Shown here: piece by piece, positions 62,900 to 64,000 of the stretch
How the letters are laid out: each line of letters begins with the position of its first letter
Numbering within the stretch: the first letter of the stretch is position 1
NCBI GenBank assembly: GCA_013396915.1
Contig: VWZL01002494.1
Location: 188,849 to 252,848, forward strand
Source: Stercorarius parasiticus
Lineage: Eukaryota; Chordata; Aves; Charadriiformes; Stercorariidae
Direction of reading: 5' to 3'
Length of the DNA stretch: 64,000 nucleotides
Position numbers and translations under genes: made by a program
Notes under the pieces: model-generated
Told to the model about the DNA's origin: nothing
The model's database searches: none
What the model saw: the letters and a program-made list of their open reading frames with translations, nothing else

Positions 62900-64000
62900 C
62901 TATATATTATATTGGTCCTCCTCTATTTTTCCCTTTAAAACAGACCTGCATCCCCTTCCTGCAGGAAGTCAGTGGTAGGGTTGTGCATCCACAGCCAGGG
63001 AAGGGTGAGGATGACTGGAAAGATGGATCGTACAGGATAGGGAAGGGCAAATAATCTCAGAGTGTCTGGGTGCCATAGTTACCCTAAGGGAAATGGTCTC
63101 ACAGGTGATGGGCCCTCCGTGGTTCTCCTATCTATGGCAATGACTGTGGTTAGGGTGTGGGCTGGGGCTGGGTGGAAATCCTGTCTCTCTGGGCAAGCCA
63201 AAAGGCCACAAAACTATGGGACACCCCCACAACCAGCGGAGCAATGGTTTACATGGTGTGCTTACTTGGGATGATGAAGGAAGGTGTACTGTGAAGTAGG
63301 GCTTTAGTGCTCACACCTCCAACTGTGCCCCTTTCTAGTGGTCACGGCAGGGTTTGTTGGGGCAGGTGGCCATGTGATGGCCATTTATACCAGAATAAAA
63401 ACACACTCACTCCCTATGCCTGTGCATTTGATCTCCAGGTGGGGAGGGACAGCAGCCCCTACCTAAGTGGGCCCCCCATTATCAGTGGTGGGGAAGGTGG
63501 TATAGAGCTCATTCACGGGTTTAGGTACGCTCTCTTGATGCTCTGGCAGGCATCCCTCCAGGGTGACAGCCATGTCTGACAGACACCCTATGTTCCTGTG
63601 CAGGCCAGCTCTGGTCATCCCTTCTCTGTGGGCCAGATTCAACCCAGGAAGGCAGCCATACAGGATGTGTGTCCCGAAGAGGGGCTCCAGAGCAGTGAAG
63701 AGGGCATGGAGGTCTGGAGCACAGGGGCACTGCAGGGCAGGCTCCGTGAGGGCTACACCTGAGAGTTGGGAGATGATGATCACTGAGTAAGTAACTTGGG
63801 AAGGCCCATGATGGGGCAGGCGAGGACATGGCGGGGGCCAGAGCAGGCCGATGCGGAGGAAGCTGGTCAGGTCAAGTGACCCCATGGCCAAAGCAGAGCT
63901 GGGGCCAAGGGCCAGGTCTCTGAGGCAGCTTCTGAGTGTGGAGGCGAGCCCCTGCCAAGGCCTCTCCTGCCTCCCCCTCACTTGGTGCCTGCATGGCGGC
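62900..64000. other. GC-rich segment of unknown identity at window end
   Basis: From about 62900 the base composition changes from clearly AT-rich to clearly GC-rich and stays so to the end. Several open frames overlap: minus 63463-63981 (172 codons, possibly open beyond the window), minus 63521-63829, plus 63307-63579 and plus 63563-63790. GC-rich DNA yields such frames by chance because stops are rarer. The 172-codon frame contains YSVIIISQLSGVALTEPAL and LHRNIGCLSDMAVTLEGCLP, which I do not recognise. AATAAA occurs on + at 63395-63400. It might be an exon and flank of an uncharacterised gene, a decayed DNA transposon, or merely an isochore boundary. I do not assign a function. Confidence 0.4.

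Noticed and set aside
63463..63981. Idea that the GC-rich end encodes a domesticated DNA-transposon nuclease
   Set aside because: I looked for catalytic or HTH-like motifs in all readable frames and found none I could defend, so I left it as unidentified.
1..64000. CRISPR arrays, bacterial operons, phage or plasmid features
   Set aside because: No regularly spaced repeats, no dense coding and no bacterial signals are present. The CR1 and LTR content shows vertebrate (bird) nuclear DNA.

Overview
The window looks like bird nuclear DNA. The clearest sign is a set of CR1 LINE fragments with the CR1-specific 3' end, a terminal run of ATTCTATG-type octamers after a 'ggttggactagatgatctt'-like block, in several subfamilies and in both orientations. 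A TG...CA retroviral solo LTR also fits. The sequence is AT-rich with stop codons in all frames over long stretches. I cannot name the species. I find no exon, transfer RNA, ribosomal RNA or other host gene that I can support, so the window is best read as intergenic DNA or the inside of a very large intron.

Layout: AT-rich unique DNA (1-2467); a well-preserved 5'-truncated CR1 on + (2468-3322); unique DNA; a very old CR1 on - (about 8720-9280); unique DNA; a CR1 3' end on - (13651-14100); unique DNA; a CR1 on - (21643-22320); unique DNA with a probable very old CR1 relic on + (about 25620-25970) and another on - (about 28671-28755); a 750-bp solo LTR on - flanked by the 5-bp target duplication ATTTA (28898-29647); unique DNA; a short CR1 3' end on + (37341-37607); unique DNA; a 1.28-kb CR1 on + (42309-43590); unique DNA; a 1.49-kb CR1 on + (about 49396-50884).

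From 51515 to 55460 a segment of about 1,972 bp occurs twice in tandem. The copies differ at only two positions, and a single N (53487) separates them. This is most simply two overlapping contig ends left unmerged in the assembly, not a biological duplication. The contig break lies inside another CR1 fragment (about 55338-55915), whose first part is therefore also present at 53364-53486. After more unique DNA with a (TTTA)n tract, base composition changes near 62900 to a GC-rich stretch that runs to the window end and carries overlapping open frames I do not recognise.

The repeats do not work together as a system. All CR1 copies are 5'-truncated and most have broken frames or lost motifs. The LTR lacks any internal retroviral region. 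The items most worth a second look are the apparent false duplication, the clean LTR with its target duplication and TATA box, two small ancient duplicated segments that no named repeat explains (30.75/31.97 kb and 59.0/60.0 kb), a 26-bp near-perfect palindrome inside the longest non-repeat open frame, and the unidentified GC-rich end. I found no evidence of a new biological system.
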